Shown here: piece after piece, positions 12,454 to 24,172 of the stretch | How the letters are laid out: the number at the start of each line of letters is the position of its first letter | Numbering within the stretch: position 1 is the stretch's first letter | Assembly (NCBI GenBank): GCA_013399305.1 | Contig: VXAI01000066.1 | Coordinates: 3,841,797 to 3,905,796 of the forward strand | DNA: 64,000 nucleotides | Source: Rostratula benghalensis | Taxonomy: Eukaryota; Chordata; Aves; Charadriiformes; Rostratulidae | Direction: 5' to 3' | Position numbers and translations under genes: made by a program | Notes under the pieces: model-generated | What the model saw: the letters and a program-made list of their open reading frames with translations, nothing else | Told to the model about the DNA's origin: nothing | Database searches by the model: none

Positions 12454-14670
12454 AAATAAATAAAATAAAATTGAAAAAGGAGGAACCAGCCAAATGTTGT
12501 CATTACACAACACTCTGGCTGTTCGGGGCTATTCTTGCGGGACACCAGCTTTTCCATCAACCGATTGCACAACTCCATTTCTGATGACATCAAAGGGGAA
12601 GGCGCTGTTGGCCATTGAGGAAGGGCTGCAACCAAGCATCCTACTGGAGCTTGGGAAAGGGCAACCCAGGGGCCAGACGACTCCAGTTCTCCCCAGAGCT
12701 CATGCTGAGGTTTGCCAGCCGGCGCCACCACCTCGGCGGAGCCCCACGGAGTGAATCATAGCCTTGTGCTGGCCCTGGGAGCCCCAAGAGTGTCTTGGGA
12801 CAGGCCAGGGGACAGGCCAGGATGGCTGGAGCCAGTGGCACTTGGCTGCTGACCAGCAGTTGGCTCCCCACGGTGATGGGCATCTGCTCCTGCACCTCCC
12901 CTGGGGACCCTGCCCATGCCAGGGCATCCCACAGGACCTCGGCCTTGAGGGATGCTCCAGGGGCTCTCCATTTCTGGTGGCTTCTTGAGGAGCTAAAGCG
13001 GCCCACCAGCCTTATGCTGGTTTTGCCTGTACATGAGAAGTTTCTTCCCAGTTTACACGGTCTGAACTGGAATTAACAGCTGGGGTTGGGGGGGATGCTG
13101 CCAGGAATCAAAGCCAAGTGCCGTTCAGCTACACGTAGGAAATGTGGCTTGGATTAGGTTGCCCCTGAGGAGCTCAATGTCCAGAGGATTATTTCTTTGC
13201 TTTTAGCCCCCTCTCCCTTGCGTGAGGAGGGGCGTTGCTTCCTCCAGCTGTCGAAGTGTTAATGAGGAAAAAGAATAATATTTTTTTAAATACTGAATTA
13301 ATTTTTAAATGGCCTAAAAGAGACTTTATATCTATGCCTAAATTACTCCCCTTGGGTGATGTTCATCCTGGCGCAGGGGCTCTGCGAACGCTCGGATGCT
13401 CTCCCAGGCCCCGGCCAGCAGGATGAGGTGCTATGGGGTCAGGATGTGTCTCCTGCGCTGGGGTGAATTCCACACCTAGGGAAAAACATCCCGATTTGTT
13501 CAGAGGATGGGGTGAGTTCTGTGTCCCACCGAAATCATGACAAAGGAAGATTTTTAAGTGGTACCCAGACCTTGCGCCAGCCTGCAGAACAAAAGGAAGG
13601 TGAAATTCACTTCTAGTGAATAATCTGACTTTTCAGAGATACCTTTCTTCTAAAGTTTGTATTTTTGTTGTGGGTTTTTTTTTTTTTTTAAACACAGGAA
13701 AAAAGATCTTAACATTACAGAAGAAAATCTAGATCTGATTTACAATTTTGTTATATTTGGTTGCTTTAAAAATATTTTACTAATTTAAATGTTGCTGTAG
13801 ATGACATTCTATTTATTTTAAGGGGTAAATATCTTTTAGTCTTAATACTTCTACAGTAAGCGCTGTCTATTTACAATGTTTGTGTTCCTGTCAACACAGC
13901 TATTCCACGACTGACCGAGTGCCGGTCAGCCAGTAGTAACTTAATCAAATTGCCTTGTAAAAGAAGATGTCTCATGCAATGTATTTTTTTTTCTAGTATT
14001 TCTTGATTCTTTTATGTCTGTGGTTAACAAATCTGTTAAACGTTTGGGTTGTTCTATGTTTTGGGTTGTTGTTTTGTTTTGTTTTTTTAACAAAGAAAGC
14101 CGAATTACAACTCTCTTGTTGCTGGTCTTTGCCTCAAAAAGTTTTATTTTGCCAACTTGTTTATCCCACCTCCACCAGCACCTGAGCCCTGGGGTTCCAA
14201 GCATTCCTCTTGCAGACGGGTCTAGTGGCACAGCAAAGCAATGAGAACATCCAGTCCTCTATCACCACTCTCCTTGTAAAAATTCTAGTTACCGTTTCTG
14301 CTTTTGCTGGTGTTAAAACTAAGGGTGTGGGGAAGTGGGTGAGTTTTGAGCAAGAGGTGGGAGCAGAAGGCTGATGTCCCAGTTCCCAGGGTGTATCTGC
14401 GTGGTTGTGTGACAGAGGCTGCTGGTAAGAGCTCGCAGCCAAAAAAAAATAATTGAACAGCAGGAAGGTATCAAATTTATACAGGGAAAGTGCTCCTCTG
14501 CTGCAATCCCTCTTCTCTGTGCTCTTCCATGCCAGAGAGATGCAGGAGCCCTGGCTGGCGGGAGGGGAGGGGATGCTCAGGTGTATGGAAAGGTGGAGGT
14601 GTGGGGGTTGTGTGAAGATTTGCACTTTTAAGTGTGCAGGTGGCATGGCTCAGGAGTTTCCCTTCCTAAA
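12454..14670. other. SLC7A5 downstream flank; AT-rich block at 13.6-14.15 kb
   Basis: No gene was recognised. About 12,480-13,450 is GC-richer, with no coherent coding frame. About 13,600-14,150 is strongly AT-rich, with ATTTA-type motifs and GT-rich tracts such as gttgttttgttttg. It looks like the distal end of a 3' UTR or a conserved non-coding block, but I cannot prove either. About 14,200-14,670 shows nothing notable. Confidence 0.4.
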
Positions 14671-14987
14671 GGATGGATGGGGAAGGACTCTACCAGGGAA
14701 TGGAATGATAGGATGAGGGGAAGCGTTTTAAACTGAAAGAGGGTAGATTTAGATTAGAAATTAGGAAGAAATTCTTTACTGTGAGGGTGGTGAGACACTG
14801 GAACAGGTTGCCCAGAGAAGCTTTGGCTGCCCCATCCCTGGAGGGGTTCAAGGCCAGTCTGGATGGGGCTTTGAGCAACCTGTTTTGGTGGGAGGTGTCC
14901 CTGCCCATGGCAGCAGGGTCTGGGGGTTGGAACTAGATGAATCTTTTAAGGTCCCTTTTGACCAGAACCATTCTGTAATTCCATGAT
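14671..14987 (+). mobile_element. CR1 LINE 3'-end fragment
   Basis: Sense-orientation CR1 3' end. Recognisable blocks in order are ttttaaactgaaagagggta, gaagaaattctttactgtga, gaacaggttgcccagagaag, gtccctgcccatggcagcag, and the terminal aaccattctgtaattccatg. About 320 bp, 5'-truncated, moderately diverged and non-coding. Confidence 0.93.
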
Positions 14988-17900
14988 GTTGCTCAGACTG
15001 TTCTGTTAACACAACCTCCTGCCCTCCAAGAGAAAGAAATGGGCAAGAAACGCTAATGGAGCTTAGGAAGAAAAACACAGTAAACACAGTATTAAAAACA
15101 AAGAAAACACAGTATTAAAGAGGGACTTCAATGATGCTTACGTAGGCTGACTAGATGTTATACACAAATTCATAGGGGATTTGAGGTGCTACAGTCAACT
15201 GAGACCTTGAACAAAGAGAATTGACAAGAAAGAAGCAATTGTTGATTTACTCTGGAGCACTGTGGCTGTTTCAGAAAGTAAGGCTGGAAGAGAGGATCTG
15301 CAGCGTTACACGCTCAAGCCCAAGCCCAGCTACTATGGTAACATTTAACTTTATATATTTGATATGTATATATCTATACATACATGCCAAAAAAAGGAAG
15401 AAGTAAGAAGTGCAGCAATGAGAAGGCAGTTACCCAGATAATGTGTGTGAGAAGGGGCAGGAGGCTCTCCAGCATGACATTAGAGACTCTGAGTGCAGGA
15501 ATTAGAGTAATCTAAGAAAAACATCTCCCAAAGCCAGCGTGGCCAAACAGCAGAACAGCCCGTGCCATTAAGCCATTTAAAAGAGATCCTTCAGAAAGTG
15601 ACAGCTGTGGCCAAAGAAGGAAAACGGAGGAGAGAATCAACTCTGGCAAATTAAATGTAAAACCTCAATAAGACAAAGTCAAGAGTACGATCACAGGCGG
15701 GAAGAGGGCTGTGACGCCCGCAGGAAGGCTGCCAGGGAGGCGCTGGGCCCCGTGCTCTGCTGCAAAGCGCTTTAGCAGACAGATAAGGCAGTAGCACAGG
15801 AACAAAATGAGTTATTTTGCATCCCTGTTTGCTACAGGCTTGCTTGGAGAAGTTCCCAAGCTGGAGCCTTTCTGTACGGGGAGACAGCCCAAGGAACCGC
15901 TGCCAGATAAAGCGTGGTGTTTCGGAGCAAAGCTGCAGCTGTGGGATTCCAGAGGCCTTCAAAAGCTCAAAGGGTCCCCCAGCAGATGAAGTGCTACCAG
16001 CAGGTGTGTACGACCTGCAGGTCGAGGATGCCTGGGGTTTGGGAGGTGGGAAACAGGGTGCTGGTACCAGTAATGGGAACAGGAGCAGCCCAGACCAGTT
16101 GAGAGAAGTTGTTGTAGAGGATCCAGTGAGCAGAGAGATGGAGAAGAGCATCCTGGGGAGAAACTCACAGCTTGTGTACAGCAAGGTCAGTCCTCAGCAG
16201 ACCACAAAGCTTCCAGTGCCTTGTATCCTTGGGTCTTCAGCAGACTCACATCTCACTGAGCTTCCCGTGGGGTTTGAAAGAGGGAATTAAATTTCAGTGA
16301 TAATTCTTGGGAGTGAAAACACTGCCCAAAGCAGTTAATAATAGAGGGAGGTGGTCTGCAGAGCTTGCACGTGGATCTTATTGTGGTTCAGGCCAGTTCA
16401 GCACACATGATCTGGCAAAAGAGATGGACAAGGGTGGCAAAAATCTCCCAGCATTTTCAGGCTCATCAAATATAACATTGATTACAACAAGGGACCTCCT
16501 GGCAGGGCAACAAAACTGCAGATGAGAAGAGCATTAGGCAGTGAGAATGAAAAAGAAAAAATGCAATGACACCACGTAATGTCATTCCATGTGCCTGTCC
16601 TGAGGGCTGGGCTGGTCCCCTGGGGCTGGGGGCTGCAGGAAGGGGAGCAGGAGAGGACTGGGACTCGCTGGTCCCACCAGCATGGGGCAAGTGCTCAAGC
16701 AGACAGCCCGAAACAAAGGCAGGAAGTGTTTTGTTCACACAGGGCAGCGTTAATCGTGCGCTCGGTGTCAGGGGATGTTGTTGAGACAACTTTTATGTGG
16801 GCATTAAAGTTCAAGAAAAGCTCAGATAGAAGGGTTTGTTATTAACTGCAGGAGCCCGGGTGCAGCCCCAGCCTCGAGGAGCACTGTCCTTGTGAGGCCC
16901 AGGCTGGAAGGGCAAACCTGGGAGGGGGTTAGACTTCGTGTTTCATAGGAGTTTTCCCTCAAAGGTCATTACTGATGGCTGCTGGAGAGGTGGTCCTTTG
17001 GCCCTGTGTTGACTCTTGGCTCGCCCCAACTTGTCCTTTCCTTTGGGGCCATTTCATCTCCAGTGGATGAACATCAATTCATCCACGGTGGCAGGAGAAG
17101 CCCCGTGGTGGTAGAGGAAGCCTCATGCTTGGCTTTGCCCAGGAAGGACTCACTGCATGGGAGCCACATGTGGACCCAGCATGGTCCCCAGGCAGCACTG
17201 AGCTGTCTGGACCCATCTCCCCAGCTGTGGGCTTGTGGCTGCTGGTCTTTTGTCCTGGTGGCTGGAGGTTGCAGCAGTGATGGGAGGGGGCAGGCGTGGG
17301 AACACAGTCCTTCTGGAGGACACACAGGCAGCAAGACTGATGTTTTTCCTCCCTCGAACCAAAAATAGGACTTTTTTTTCCCCCAAAACGCAGGAGCGCC
17401 TACGAGTTTGAGTGGCAGGGAGAGAGGCGTGGGGGGCTGCCACCAAAGAAGGGTGAGCCCTTGAAGCAGGAGATAGAAATGCCTCTGCAAACTGGAGGCA
17501 AGCCCAGCGAAAAGCAATAAAACAGTTGTTTATTTGAAGATTTGTGCAAAAGATGAAAGGCACTAAATATGTTTGGGTTGGGAAGGAGCCACTAAGGGTG
17601 GGGTGTGACATGGGCTGGGAACCGCTTCAAGGCTGCAAACATAAAGGAAAGCAAGGAGCTGACGAGGAATTGAGGGTAGAGCTAATAAAGGGATCCTCCG
17701 AGGCAGAAAAATTAATACACCAAAACCGAGATACAGGTATGAGGAAATTTAATAAAAGGAGAATTGACGTTGACAAACTTCCTTGCAGCAAAATATACCC
17801 AACAACAAAATTGTCCCCTTAATATTGAAGCAATGGAAGTTCTGCTTGGAAGTTGTTTTTTTTATTTTTCCTTTTTTTAGGAAAAAAACCCCCAAACCCA

Positions 17901-19130
17901 CCAAGGAGTTGCTAATATTTTACCTGTTGTACAAAAGCCACAAAACAAAGGTATCTCTTCAGAACATGGTAGTCTGTCCTGATTTTGCTGGAGACCTATT
18001 TAAGGCATCAGAGATCAGCAACACTGGATGTGGAGAAGAGTGGGTGTTGTAGATGGTTTGCCTCCAACCCCCTGATCACCAGAATTTGAAATACAACAGA
18101 GGGGGGGGGGTATAGACTTCTATATGTTTTTTCCCCCCTCTGAATATTTACTGAATATGCAATTTTTCTGCCTCTCAGACTCTCTTTCGCCCCAGGCATG
18201 GATGGCAGAGAAGATAGTGGTGTAGTGGTGGGGGGACACTTGGAAATCTGGGGTCTCCTCCAGCCAAAGACCATTGTGCCTGGCTGTACCTCAGTTTATC
18301 CAGCTGTGAACTATCTTGTCCACCTGCTAAGAACGGGTAAAAACCACTGCCTGAATCAGATGAGGCAATAAGTGCTGGAAATTCCCCTGGTTTTCAGCCA
18401 GGCTGCACAATGAGAAAGATAAATCCACAGTTGAATCCCTACGTCGAGGTAGAGACCAGGGAAGTAAGAAAAGACAACTCCTTTTGCCTGAGCCTCTCCT
18501 TCCTAATTAACTAACTTGTCCTTCAGAGGCCACAGGGTTCTTCATGTGAGCACAAGCTCACATGAAGAACTCTGCCAGCACCCTGACCCCCAAAGTCAGC
18601 TTGCAGTCAAGGTTTGCTGGAGCAGAAAATGTACCTGTTGCCTTAGTCCTGTCAAATACCTGCCGTGGGGAGCTGGTTGCTGGGTCTGGGTGAGCTGAGA
18701 GCCCTTTCAGCACAATCCAATGAGCCACCATGGGCACCCCGAGCTGTTGGCCGGATGGAGCTGGCAAGGTGCTGAGCAGCAGAAGGATGCCGGGGAGAGG
18801 GACAGCGGAAGCAGGCAGGATGACAGATTATGTAAGAAAAATAATTCTTTTTTTGTATTAAGAGCTCTTTTCAACACCTCCTTTTGGAACTGATTCCCGC
18901 CTCTCCTTTGCAGCCAGGGCTTGAGGATCTGATCCTCCTCTCCCAGCTCCTCTGCATGGCTTGTCATCACTTGTCACCGTGTCCTTCAGGGTTAGACCAC
19001 AGCGCTGGCAGTGGCAGGCACATGCATAGGTTGCAATGCAATTTTGGTGGGTAGAGGTGCATTTGTCCATGGCTGTCTCCCAGCAGACCAGCAGAAGGTC
19101 TTTCTGTGTGCTCTGCCACTGTGTTTTCTG
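14988..19130. other. Intergenic, no gene recognised
   Basis: No open frame here matches a protein I know. There is an A-rich imperfect tandem (acacagtattaaa) at about 15,070-15,120. At about 15,640-16,000 is a stretch whose translation weakly recalls a LINE linker region (see findings). A perfect hairpin lies at 18,533-18,574. A poly-G tract sits at 18,101-18,110. Confidence 0.5.
18533..18574. repeat. Perfect short inverted repeat (hairpin)
   Basis: Arms of 15 bases, gttcttcatgtgagc at 18537-18551 and its exact complement at 18556-18570, are separated by the 4-base loop acaa. Four more pairs outside (C33-G74, A34-T73, G35-C72 and a G36-T71 wobble, as last digits) extend the stem to 19 bp. 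No known element was recognised around it. Confidence 0.9.
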
Positions 19131-19375
19131 TCATAGAATCATAGAATGATCTAGGTTGGAAGGGATCTTTAAGATCATCTAGCCCAACTGTTAACCTAAC
19201 TCGGATAAAAAAACATCACTAAAGCATGTCACTAAGCACTATGTCAACGTGTCTTCTAAATACTTCCATGGATGGTGACTCAATCACTCCCCTGGGCAGC
19301 CCATTACAACGCTTAATAACCCTTTCAGTGTAAATTTTTTCCCTAATATCCACTCTGAGCCTCCCCTGCCTACAC
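19131..19375 (-). mobile_element. CR1-like LINE fragment with ORF2 tail remnant
   Basis: The plus strand starts tcatagaatcatagaatgat and continues ggttggaagggatctttaag, the complement of a CR1 3' end. On the minus strand, codons over about 19219-19370 read RLRVDIREKIYTERVIKR and CNGLPRGVIESPSMEVFRR. These correspond to the C-terminal end of CR1 ORF2 (family pattern RxDIRKKFFTxRVVxxWNRLP). The subfamily differs from the copy at 23.7 kb. The upstream border is unclear; similarity may continue to about 19,440. Confidence 0.85.
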
Positions 19376-21873
19376 ATTGTGCCGGGCTCTTTGCACAGTC
19401 CAAAGCAAGCTTGGAGCAGGGTATCAGTAAAGACCTCTCTGGACTTCTGAAAATGAGGTAGTGTCTGTAACAGCATCGAGTTATGAATCTCGTAGCCTCC
19501 AGAACAGTCAACAGTATTATCACAAAAATGAGTAATAAAAATAAAAGGCACAGAGCTTTGTGCACGCTAAGGGCCATAAGCAAATTCTAAGGATGTGGCA
19601 ACATGCCTGTGCAAACCCAAAAGGCGTAACTGCGTGGTGGAAACATGAGTCCCTTCTCCACTTTGGACCAGTTTTCTGGTTTGGTCAACGTCTCCAGGAG
19701 CCTGGCTTTGGATTTCAGTGTGGTGATTTCTCCTCTAACTCGCCTTGGAAAATCCCAGGCTCCCTGCCTCTCCCCAGGCCTTGTGTAACTGCCGTGCGCT
19801 GCCAGGGCGGGAGAGCTTGTCCCTCGCAGCCCTTGGCTTTGCAGAGCTCATAAATCAGGTCCGGGCATCTCAGGTATTTGGGAGGTTTTGTGGTGTAAGG
19901 AGCTGCACGGAGTTGCTGGTGCATGTTTTATCTGAGAGCTGCAAGGACAAGAGATTGTTTTAAAGGAAAAAAAACCCAAACCGATGTCTGGAGGGCACGG
20001 GTTACCTCTGCCAGGAGAAGGGCGGGCGGTGAAGCTCCTGCTCGGTCGATGGGGACTAAAGCTCTGCAAAGCTCCGTGTGATAAAGGATATGCAAAACAC
20101 ATTTGGGCCTGCAAGGACTTGAGATGAGGTTGCTGCCGGCCCTGGCTTTCATTAAACAGAAGTCAGCAGACCGATTGCATGTAGATAATAAAAAACACCA
20201 GTACATGTAATCTTCCTACATCTTGAGAAAATCAGGCTGGACATTTTGGGGTTGTATCGAGAGTAGCTGGGGGTTGGCAGCTGTGTGGCCGCGGGGAGAC
20301 GGGGTTGGCTGGAGATGAAGAAGGAGGAGTTCAGTTTGCAGACATTACTGCAAGGGCTGAAAAGGATGCCCAGAGTTGGATGAGTCCCCTGTCCTGCTTC
20401 TCTGCCAGGCACTGGCAGCCGTAAAAGCTGCCTGCAAGCCACCGGGACGTGGGCACTGCAGAGCTGGCTGGATCGAGGAAAATGCCATCGCGTGTCACAG
20501 CGACCCAACGGGAACAATGTCCTGGTGACCTCCAGCTGCCCAACACTCAGGGCTGGTTTACCACCTTGTCACTGCTTCACTATTTCTTACGTGTCTGAAG
20601 TCAGCCGGTTGTGGGGATCTTGAGAAGGTTTTCCTGAGGGACTTGCAGGGCTTGGGGAGGCTCGTGCCCGGCTGAGCTCCCTGCTGGTACCCGCAGCCTC
20701 CTCACGCTGCTGTGGTCACCCGACCATCCCCCTGTCTGCTCCTGCTGAATTTTAATTATTTAAGCCATTTGCCAACATTGTGTTTGCATAGGGGGAAAGA
20801 GAAAAAGAAAAAAAAAAAGATCCAGATTGACAAAGTTGCTTGAAATAGTCTTTTTCAAGAGGCCTTGGCTTTCCACAATGTAAAGAGTTTAAGCTCTCAC
20901 ATGACACGTTGGGTTGTGCAATTACTGCAGAAATCAGGGCTGGCTGGAGACAGCCTGGTCACAGGGGGAGAGCAGGAATCCCAGAAAGCAGCCCCAAGGA
21001 AAGGTCTGGACTGACAAACTGCTAATTGGACAGCCCTTCCTCAGGTGGAGAAAATAATTGCTTCAAAACAAAAATACCAGTTCCTAGAATAAAGCTATTT
21101 AAAGCCACAATAATCCTGCTCTGGATCAGACCCTCTGAGTAATTAAAAATTACTATTGCTTGTCACCTTTTTTCTTCAGAAGGAACATTTGGGATGGAAA
21201 GATCCTTTTGACACTTGTTCATGTTTGTTTTCTTCATATAACACTAATATTTTCAGGAAAAAAACAGAAGCCTGGCATTACCTAGTTAGAAAACCTGCCA
21301 GCCTCAAACCTCTCAAGCTTTTTTTTCTTTTAGTTTCTGTGTTTAATTAAAATCAATGCTTTAAATTAAAACATAAAAGACTTAACCAAAAATAGTCTGT
21401 CTTTTTTTCTAGTACCCAGTGGAGTTTCTGAGCAGGTGCTATTACTGCTGAGCAAAGGTTAAACAGCTTTTGTCTGTCTTATTCATTAAACCAAATTTGA
21501 GAAAACCTCCTACACCCAAGCCAAACAAGATAAATCCCAAAATCTTGCAAAATAATTATTTATGGGATTTTCTTCTTGCTATGTGGGTCAAATACCACCT
21601 GGATACCTTCCCTGCCCTCGGCAGAGAAATATAAGCCTGCAAAACTATTTTTACACCTGCCTAATTCTGACCATGGGCTTGCAGCCCCTTCGGTGGCTGA
21701 TGCAAGACCCTGCCAAGGGTTGTTGCATCAGAAGAGAGCGGCAGGAGACCTTTCACAGCCGTTTGGAGCCATTTTGCAGCCACTTTCCAGCCATTTCAAG
21801 CCATTTCACAGGGTGAGAAGGTGCCCACAGAGGCACAGCTCTGCCCAGTCTCCCCCCAAAATTGAGAAACTGC
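19376..21873. other. Intergenic, no gene recognised
   Basis: Mixed-composition single-copy sequence. There is an A/G-rich run near 20,790-20,820 and an AT-rich part at 21,040-21,560. I see no splice-bounded frame with protein character and no RNA gene. Confidence 0.5.
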
Positions 21874-21962
21874 TGCGGTGGGAGGTATCCCTGCCCATGG
21901 CTGGGGAGTTGGAACAGGACGATCTTTAAGGTCCCTTCCAACCCAAACCATTCTAGGATTTG
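21874..21962 (+). mobile_element. Short CR1 LINE 3'-end fragment
   Basis: About 90 bp of sense CR1 3' end: tgggaggtatccctgcccat, then ttggaacaggacgatcttta, then ggtcccttccaacccaaacc, attctaggatt. It is 5'-truncated. Confidence 0.9.
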
Positions 21963-23730
21963 AAACTGGGGGCTCCCCTTCCTTCCTTGCTCTTTTTTTT
22001 GCAGGAAAGGAGCTTTACACTCAACTCAGCTGCCACGAGGCTGCTCAGGGTAGAGCTGTAACGGTGTCTCAGAAATGGGCTGTCTTCCTACAGAACAAAA
22101 TCCCCAGCAGAAACAAAATTTAGGGCAACTATGGGTGATTTAAGCACCTGCTTGTTGTGGCGTGTTCTCCACCCGTGTGCTGGGAAAAAGGCTTCAGCCT
22201 GAGAGCTTTTGGGTGCTGCAGCCAGCTCCCTTGATTCATGCAGAGGGTTAGGCAGGGAAGGATGCTTTCATTTGATTTTCCTTTCCTTTTCCTTATTAAA
22301 TGAATTCCAGCTTTTCTGTGGGTTGCACGCCCTGCTTGGTGTGCCGTGGTCTCCCAGGCACCAGTCTTGGTCCTGCTGCACATCCCAGTGGGGTGAGAGC
22401 TGTGTTGGTGTTTCAGGGCAGTTTGACTCAAGCATTGAGGGTTGTCCTGCTGCACCTTCACACCCAAAACCCTGCTAGGAGGGGAGGGGGGCTGCAACCA
22501 GCAACCCACAGCTGCTGCATGTTCAAACCCTCTCGGGGCCTGTGTTAGAAAGAAACCAAAGAAACCACAGACATGGGGGAAACTCCTATCCCTGAGAAAA
22601 TATCAGGTAGATGAAAGGAAAAAACTAATCTCAAGGCTGGTTAACTCCAGCCAGGTGTTGAAAGAACCAGGGAAGATGTGGAACCTTGGGAAGAGATGGG
22701 GAACTGGAGACAAAGAGGAAAACTGGCCTGGAATGAAAAAGGGATCTTGATCCTGCATTTGAGCAAAGAGCAAAAGCCATGTTGGGAAGAGCTTCTGGGT
22801 GCATGGTTTGGTGTTGGGGGCAGGCGGAGGAGCTGGCAGTCCTCCCCTGTACAAATAACCCCAAAGGGGTGGCAGGAGGGATTGGGCCACAACATTTCAG
22901 TTTGGATTGCAGCACCTTGGGAAGTGAAGGGCTCTGAATACTACGGCTCAGAGGCCAACCAACCCCAGCTCCCTGCATCGTGTGGATTACATTCCTTGTG
23001 GTTTTAGACTGATGGAGTCACCACCTGGAGCTAAAGGATTTTCCCCAACTGGGTTTGGTGAGGTTCTCCTGGCAGCCTGGGGCGCAGGCAGTGCTCAGCT
23101 CACTGCCCCTCCCCAATAAATAACCACCGGCTTGTTCAAACCCCGCTGCCCTCCAGGTGCAGTGGATAAAGGTGAGGGATTTGGTAGGAATGAGGAACCC
23201 CAGCACCAGCCCATGCCTGCTTCCAACTGAGCCCTTTGCCAGGCAAGTCTGTGCCTGGGGAGAGCCGCCAGCTGCTCCTGGTAGCTTCTCTGCAGCACAG
23301 AGCATTGCCAGATTGCTTTTCTTTTTTTTTGTCTTTAGATAAAAGACTGATAGGTACTGATTGTGCTGATAAAAACTGTAATACAACTCACGTGAGCTAA
23401 CAGCTCTGTGCAGAAGAAATGACCTTCCTGGCAGACCTCGCTGCTGGATGTCCCATGCCAGGGGTGTGGTACAGAAGGACTCATTGCCCTGTGTGGGCTT
23501 GTGCAGCATCTTTATTTCATGATGTCTTGAAATACCTGCACTCTTTTTTAGTGGACTAGCATCTTCCAGTGCCACAAGTGAGCTGGAGGAGCCTGTCCAT
23601 GAAGGCAGCAGCGGCGAATGGGCAGCTTCTGCAGCTGGTGTTGCACAAGTACATCCCCTGTGTCCTGCTCTCCCTCCTGGAGCCTGTCCTGGTCTCATTT
23701 TGTACCTGGAGAGCAGGGAAGAGCAATTGT
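21963..23730. other. Intergenic, no gene recognised
   Basis: Single-copy sequence. The minus strand has a frame open for 226 codons (23018-23698), but it shows no domain, contains a lysine run made by an A-tract, and resembles nothing I know. I do not call it a gene. Confidence 0.5.
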
Positions 23731-24172
23731 ATTATAGAATTAGAGGCTGGGTTACATTGGAAGTGACCTTAAAGATCATCTAGTTCCAACCCCCAACCCC
23801 TGCTGCCATGGGCAGGGACACCTCCCACAAAACCAGGTTGCTCAAAGCCCCCTTGAACACCTCCAGGGATGGGGCAGCCACAGCTTCTCTGGGCAACCTG
23901 TTCCAGTGTCTCACCACCCTGACAGTAAAGAATTTCTTCCTAATTTCTAATCTAAATCTCTGCTCCTTCAGTTTAAAACCATTGCCTCTCATCCTATCAC
24001 TCCACTCCCTGATGAAGAGTCCCTCCCCATCTCTCCTGTAGGCCCTTCAGGTACTGGAAGGCTGCTATAAGGTCTCCCCGGAGCCTTCTCCAGACTGAAC
24101 TACCCCAACTGTCTCAGTCTGTCCTCACAGGAGAGGTGTTCCAGCCCTCAGATCAGAGCTGGTCCTTTGTGT
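23731..24172 (-). mobile_element. CR1 LINE 3' end, longest copy in window
   Basis: About 440 bp of minus-strand CR1. The plus strand reads from attatagaattagaggctgg through ccatgggcagggacacctcc and ggcaacctgttccagtgtct to ctccccggagccttctccag and gaggtgttccagccctcaga. On the minus strand, 23992 to about 23830 still encodes the ORF2 C-terminal end ([35 protein letters not shown]). It is 5'-truncated, so it lacks the reverse-transcriptase and endonuclease domains and is dead. Confidence 0.95.

Noticed and set aside
15651..16184. Minus-strand open frame of 177 codons
   Set aside because: No family recognised, low-information Ser/Pro-rich sequence, and no promoter or splice evidence.
23018..23698. 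Minus-strand open frame of 226 codons, the longest outside the two genes
   Set aside because: It has no recognisable domain, contains a lysine run from an A-tract, and lies in intergenic DNA next to a CR1. Its length is possible by chance in GC-balanced sequence.
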